From Telopea speciosissima (lineage: Eukaryota > Streptophyta > Magnoliopsida > Proteales > Proteaceae): a DNA stretch of 64,000 nucleotides. The notes under the pieces were generated by a model. The model saw only the letters and a program-made list of their open reading frames with translations. It had not been told where the DNA came from and did not search any database. The position numbers were made by a program, and so were the translations under genes. Below, piece by piece: positions 59,887-64,000 of the stretch; positions within the stretch are counted from its first letter, which is position 1; every line of letters starts with the position of its first letter. The DNA lies in NCBI RefSeq assembly GCF_018873765.1, contig NC_057925.1:6955568-7019567 (forward strand), written 5' to 3'.

Positions 59887-61613
59887 ATTTTTCGATGAAA
59901 GAAAAGAAAATTTCTATTAAGCAGATAAAAAGTTACAATATTGTCTATCTAGGGTGCATTAGAAGCTAGAGGTTGTTGTGCTAGGGACTTGAGCCAATAT
60001 AACAGAGAGGGGTCTGTCATATGTTTGAACAAAATGCTTGGTGAACGATCCAAAATCTATAGAAAGTATTCCAACACCGCCATGGAGAATGGGATGGAGT
60101 TGGAAGAAGTCCAGGTAGCACCTTGTTAGAGCACCAAACTTCTTTCAACTTCAAACCTATCGATTAGCCAGATCAAAACCGTCGAAAATAGCTAACAGTT
60201 CTGGTTCCATTTCATGGTTGCTTTTAACCCTTCTTGTATTTAACAAAATGAATTTTCCATCTAACAAAATGCCAAGAGTCCATCCAAAACAACCTATGTC
60301 CGTGGAAGAGCCCTATGCATAACAAAACAGGAAAGTCCAAAGTAGGTAAATGAAGCTTAGGGTTACTAATTATTAGAAAGTACAGCATTGGGCTTAATAG
60401 GGGGGGGGGGGAATATGAAGGTCTTGCATCCAAAGTTCAATACTCGTTAAAACAGTTAGAGGATGAGGTTTAACAAAACAGAAAATATAATTGTTCTTGG
60501 AAATCCAAATAAAATAACAAGTTATAATAAAAATGAAAAAAAAACCAAACAAGAGATGGCTTATCAAGTTTGCAATTGAGGAAAGAAGAAATGCAGAATT
60601 GTACTAGAGATGGGAAATAGATGAATTCTATCCTCAGACCCAACGGACCAGCTGTCCAAATATGTTTAACTCAGTCACAAGATAACAGTAAATGCCAAAG
60701 GGTCTCATTACAAGTGCCACAGAAAGCACAAGTTGGGTCGATCTGAGTCCATTTCGAAATAGTATCCTTAACTGGAATCCCTACATTTAATACACGCAAA
60801 AAAAAAAAAAATTTAATTTAAGATGGAGATTGAGTTTCCAAAAAAAATTTCACCAAACGGATAAAGACAAATCAAAGCAAGAGGTGTTAGAAATGAAATT
60901 ATCCGCTTTTTTAGTGATAAAACGACCATCCCTAGTGAGGGTGCACCACCACAAGTCCGAGGAGTCAGAGCAAGGGATGTGAAAGATGTGAGGTAGATAA
61001 GAAGGGACTGAAATCCTCAAAAGATCCAAGTTCCAGCAGTTGTTAGAGAGAAACAAATTGACCTTTTCAGGAAAGGACCTTTGAAATTCCTCAGGTTTGA
61101 GGGAGAACAAGGGTATTGATGGGATCCAAGGGTCGGTCCAAAAATAGGTGTCCATTCCATTGCCAATCTTCCTAATACAGAGAGATCTAAGGGTAGGGAT
61201 AATCTTAGTGATACCATTCCAAACCCATGAGTCCTTCCGAGATCTAGTCCTAAGATCAAAAAGAGAAGTTTTGGGAAAGTATTTAGCTTTAAGAACTTTG
61301 GTCCAAAGGGAATGTGGTTCAACAAGAAGTCTCCAACCTAACTTAAGAAGAAGGGCAGTATTTTGGATACAAGAGGGTCGAAAGCCGAGACCCCCATGGT
61401 CCAAAGGAAGGCATATTCGTTTTCAGGAAACAAGGGACTTTTTGTTGTTGTTCTTAGATCCGCCACACCAAAAGTTGTAACAAATCGAATCAACTACAGG
61501 GCTAGCAAAAGAGAGAAGGTTAGCGTTCCAATGAGATAATCTGCTATTGATTCTACTGACAAAGAGGGTCAGATGTTAAATCTTGGAAGTGGGATAAAAC
61601 AACTTGGTTCCAA
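59887..61613 (-). mobile_element. LINE (L1-type) remnant, 5' truncated
   Basis: Minus strand. The reverse-transcriptase C-terminal region reads DHGGLGFRPSCIQNTALLLK, then SLWTKVLKAKYFP, then RKIGNGMDTYFWTDPWIP (61404 downward). Next is the zf-RVT zinc region ETLWHLLLSCD and HIWTAGPLGLRIEF (about 60720-60640). The 3' end near 59890 finishes in a TTTCATCGAAAAATAAAA tail. Imperfect flanks TCTGGACTTTGGATT / TCTAGACTCTAGATT could be the target duplication. No RT catalytic core or endonuclease. Located inside the U2-6 to U1-7 spacer. Confidence 0.85.
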
Positions 61614-61659
61614 GATCTAGACTCTAGATTTAAGAACATATAATAACAACTGGTAATTT

Positions 61660-62526
61660 CCTTGGCCCCCACTGATACCTTATCAAATGGTTGTGATTCA
61701 TTTAACCACTTCCATCCATGTATCGGGAGGGGTGTCTCATGGCACAAATGTGAACCAGGAGAGTCAATCCCATGACCTCCTGGGAGCATGCATTCTACTG
61801 GCAAACCATCAACCTACTGAGCAAGCAGTTGTTCAATAAATTTCCACTTCACATGTTAAGTTTCAATCCAAATGAAATTTACCAAGTGACAAAATAATGT
61901 ATTGGGAAAGAGTTTTCTGTCGTAGGGGCCAATAAAAGCGCCTAAAAAAGCATCAATGGAGGTCAAATTTCTACCTTTCACGGGGAGGGGGGGTCATTTC
62001 ATGCCATCTCTATCTATGCGTAGTATCTATACTTCTGGACAGATTTATTTTTTCCCTAAAGTATTATAAAATTTAAAATATTGGAGATGCTCAATCGACA
62101 TGTGGGAGGGTCTACAAGTTGATTGGAGTCTGAAATCTACCATGTGGTTAATCTATATTATTTCTTCTTAAATATTCAATTGACTAAAATTGCAATTTCA
62201 GTTTCAAAATTAAAGTTTCAGCTAGTCTCTCCTTGTATCTCTCACTTCTTTAATGAACAAATAAATCATTTATGTATCCAAAGGATCAAAATCATTTGCA
62301 TATATATATATTTAAGAATTTCTTGGAACACCCTTCACCCCGTTTTGGAATTAGCAAGCACAATCAGCGAGCGACTGTTAGAACAATTGGCTCTTAAAGT
62401 TGTTTCAAACAAGTCTATCGTAAATATCTTTTCATAAGTAATATAGTTTTTATTTGCATAAAAAAAAATCATTTACATATACGGATACAAAAATAACATG
62501 GAATGGAAAAGAAGGTGGGTTTTTTT
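61660..62526. repeat. U2-to-U1 spacer, last unit
   Basis: Matches the other spacers from CCCACTGATACCTTATCAAA on, more diverged. It contains a retroposed fragment. Confidence 0.75.
62305..62467 (+). mobile_element. Poly(A)-tailed retroposed fragment
   Basis: About 160 bp ending in A9, flanked by ATCATTTGCATATA (62291-62304) and ATCATTTACATATA (62468-62481), a 14-bp duplication with one change. Other units run straight through this site. It looks like the 3' end of an mRNA or LINE copied by a LINE machinery. The + frame ending SIVNIFS then a stop could be a coding tail, but the source is not recognised. Confidence 0.7.
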
Positions 62527-62581
62527 AATCCCACATCGGACAGATAGTAGAAGATAGAAAAGAGACTTAGAGTACAAATAA
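62527..62581 (+). promoter_or_regulatory. U1-7 promoter: USE and weak TATA
   Basis: AATCCCACATCGG (62527-62539) and ACAAATAAG (62573-62581). Confidence 0.85.
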
Positions 62582-62603
62582 GGGAAAGCAAGTATGGTGA
62601 AAC

Positions 62604-62764
62604 ATACTTACCTGGACGGGGTTTATGGGTGATCAAGAAGGCCCATTGCCTAGGTTGGTGACTTCCATTGCACTTGGGAGGGGTGCCCGCTTAACATCTC
62701 CCCAAGTGGGAGAGTGTACGTCATAATTTGTGGTAGAGGGGGTACGCGTTCGCGCGGCCCCTAC
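62604..62764 (+). ncRNA. U1: U1 snRNA gene 7
   Basis: 5' ATACTTACCTGGACGGGG and Sm site ATAATTTGTGG are intact. Changes: GACTTCC, CCGCTTAAC and GGTAGAGGGGG before the last hairpin, which alter pairing. The 3' box is ACTAAGTTCTTAGTAAAA, imperfect. Uncertain function. Confidence 0.88.
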
Positions 62765-63341
62765 TAAGTTCTTAGTAAAATATTTTACTGTTTGATAATT
62801 GGATGTAGCAGCGACCTTGTTCAACGAGCTGAGGTAAGCCGGTTCTTCTGTAGTTCATTCGGGTAAAATGTATCACAAATTCACAAGAAAACCATTTAAA
62901 AGGATCACAATCAGGGACAACTACGAAGCAATAATGAAATCTCTCAGGCTTGGTTGTTTTGAACCGAAAGGAAGTTGCTTTGTGGTTTCACATGATTTTA
63001 CCGGGATTTAGTTAGACAATCTTGCTCAAGAATGCAAGGTTTTCACAGTTCCAAACACCTAAAATCTGAAGAGAACGAATCGCGTTCTCTTGTTCCACAT
63101 TCCTCCGGTCTGATCGATTTAAGTCGATTCAAATCGGAATCAATGGAGACTAGAACCATTATAACAAGGGAAGAACCCACCTCCAAAATTGCTTTTTTCT
63201 CCCCCCTTCCCCCAACCCACATTTTGAGTGCTACCATTCCCTACTGATCCATGAAAACAGGGCCCAAATATCACCACAAGAGAGACCAATACTTGACCGT
63301 ATACCCATGAAAAATAGTATGGGAAAGGAGGTGGGTTTTAA
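62765..63341. other. Spacer between U1-7 and U1-8
   Basis: No U2 gene and no similarity to the X or Y spacers that I can see. No convincing coding region. Confidence 0.5.
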
Positions 63342-63396
63342 AGTCCCACATCGGTCAGAAAGTAGAAGAGAGAAAGGGAAACAAATGTATAAATAG
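63342..63396 (+). promoter_or_regulatory. U1-8 promoter: USE and strong TATA
   Basis: AGTCCCACATCGG (63342-63354, perfect) and GTATAAATAG (63387-63396), 32 bp apart. Confidence 0.9.
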
Positions 63397-63417
63397 GGAA
63401 AGCAATGAGATTAAAAT

Positions 63418-63578
63418 ATACTTACCTGGACGGGGTTTATGGGTGATCAAGAAGGCCCATTGCCTAGGTTGGTGACTTCCATTGCACTTGGGAAGGGTGC
63501 CCGCCTAACATCTCCCCAAGTGGGAGAGTGTACGTCATAATTTGTGGCAGCGGGGGTACGCGTTCGCGCGGCCCCTAC
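63418..63578 (+). ncRNA. U1: U1 snRNA gene 8
   Basis: Near consensus: 5' ATACTTACCTGGACGGGG, Sm site ATAATTTGTGG, GCGTTCGCGC hairpin. Changes are GACTTCC and GGGAAGGG in stem-loops. The 3' box CCCAACTCTCAGTTAAAT is perfect. Likely functional. Its promoter resembles that of U1-6 more than that of the paired units. Confidence 0.92.
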
Positions 63579-63599
63579 CCAACTCTCAGTTAAATATTT

Positions 63600-64000
63600 T
63601 GTTTTTTTTTTCATGCAATGAAGATTATTGATTGTTTGTTTCAAACTTTGTAGAAATTTTATTTTGTCATCCTTACGGTGTGAATCTTATTGCTTTTTGT
63701 TTGTTTGGGTTCTAGTTTATAATCTTAGACATCTTGTATAACTCCCAACCAATGTTTTGAACCATCCCAAATAAAAAGAGGAATTCTATAAAATAACCAA
63801 AATGCCCCTATTAGGGTTGACTAGTTAAAAGCTCATCAAACAACATTGAGATCAGTTCAAATTTGAGGATTTTGTGTATTTCATCATAGAAACTCTTATA
63901 TTCGAAAATTGTTTGAAAACAATTTAATTTGAACATTATTTATGTATGATTCCATTATTGGTCTTGTGGGATCCATTTTCAAACTTGATTGTGGTTAAAA
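63600..64000. other. AT-rich end of window, no gene seen
   Basis: No ORF, element end or RNA gene recognised. Confidence 0.5.

Noticed and set aside
62123-62437. A 104-residue open frame
   Set aside because: It runs across spacer sequence and a retroposed insert with a visible target duplication; not a single gene.
31740-63644. Minus-strand frames through U1 genes (for example 41736, 62633, 63447)
   Set aside because: They are shadows of the U1 RNA sequence; the repeated peptide arises from the RNA gene.

Overview
This is nuclear DNA from a flowering plant. The evidence is plant-type U1 and U2 spliceosomal RNA genes with the plant upstream element (RTCCCACATCG), a spliced light-harvesting gene, plastid psbA fragments, CCCTAAA telomere-type repeats, and plant transposon families (Pack-MULEs, CACTA, Copia, MITEs). 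The species cannot be read from the sequence.

The backbone is an array of paired U2-then-U1 genes, all on the + strand: six U2 copies and eight U1 copies. Five units have both genes (7.3-16.7, 17.5-19.7, 21.0-23.1, 30.0-31.9 and 32.9-42.0 kb), then a lone U1 (48.4 kb), then U2-U1-U1 (59.6-63.6 kb). With later insertions removed, the U2-to-U1 distance is about 1.5-2.0 kb. Two kinds of U1-to-U2 spacer recur (called X and Y here). Insertions shared between units show the array grew by duplicating blocks: units 2 and 5 share two MITEs, units 1 and 3 share a psbA insert, and unit 1-X-unit 2 parallels unit 4-X-unit 5. Several copies look functional (U2-1, U2-6, U1-4, U1-6). Others are decayed or interrupted.

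Left edge (1-2.0 kb): the 5' half of an LHCB7-like chlorophyll-binding protein gene on the minus strand. From 2.0 to 15 kb there is X/Y spacer and unit 1 filled with transposons: a solo LTR and five MULEs, most with clear 9-bp target duplications. They carry pieces of host genes (R2R3-MYB, AP2/ERF, FtsH, a WDR26/LisH protein, and an unidentified spliced gene). From 23.2 to 30 kb a 1.9-kb block is duplicated around a decayed NAC gene, with three telomere-like arrays. A Copia element (33.5-40.4 kb, minus strand, fossil) splits unit 5. From 42 to 48 kb lie MITEs, another gene-carrying MULE, a fourth telomere-like array and a Harbinger transposase remnant. From 49.2 to 58.2 kb is a 9-kb CACTA element carrying pieces of a cysteine-rich receptor kinase and an INDETERMINATE-domain factor. 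The last part holds a truncated LINE, a poly(A)-tailed retroposed fragment and the final snRNA genes.

The living cargo appears to be the snRNA genes and the LHCB7-like gene. Nearly everything else is insertion, duplication or decay, but the insertions serve as dated marks for rebuilding how the array expanded.
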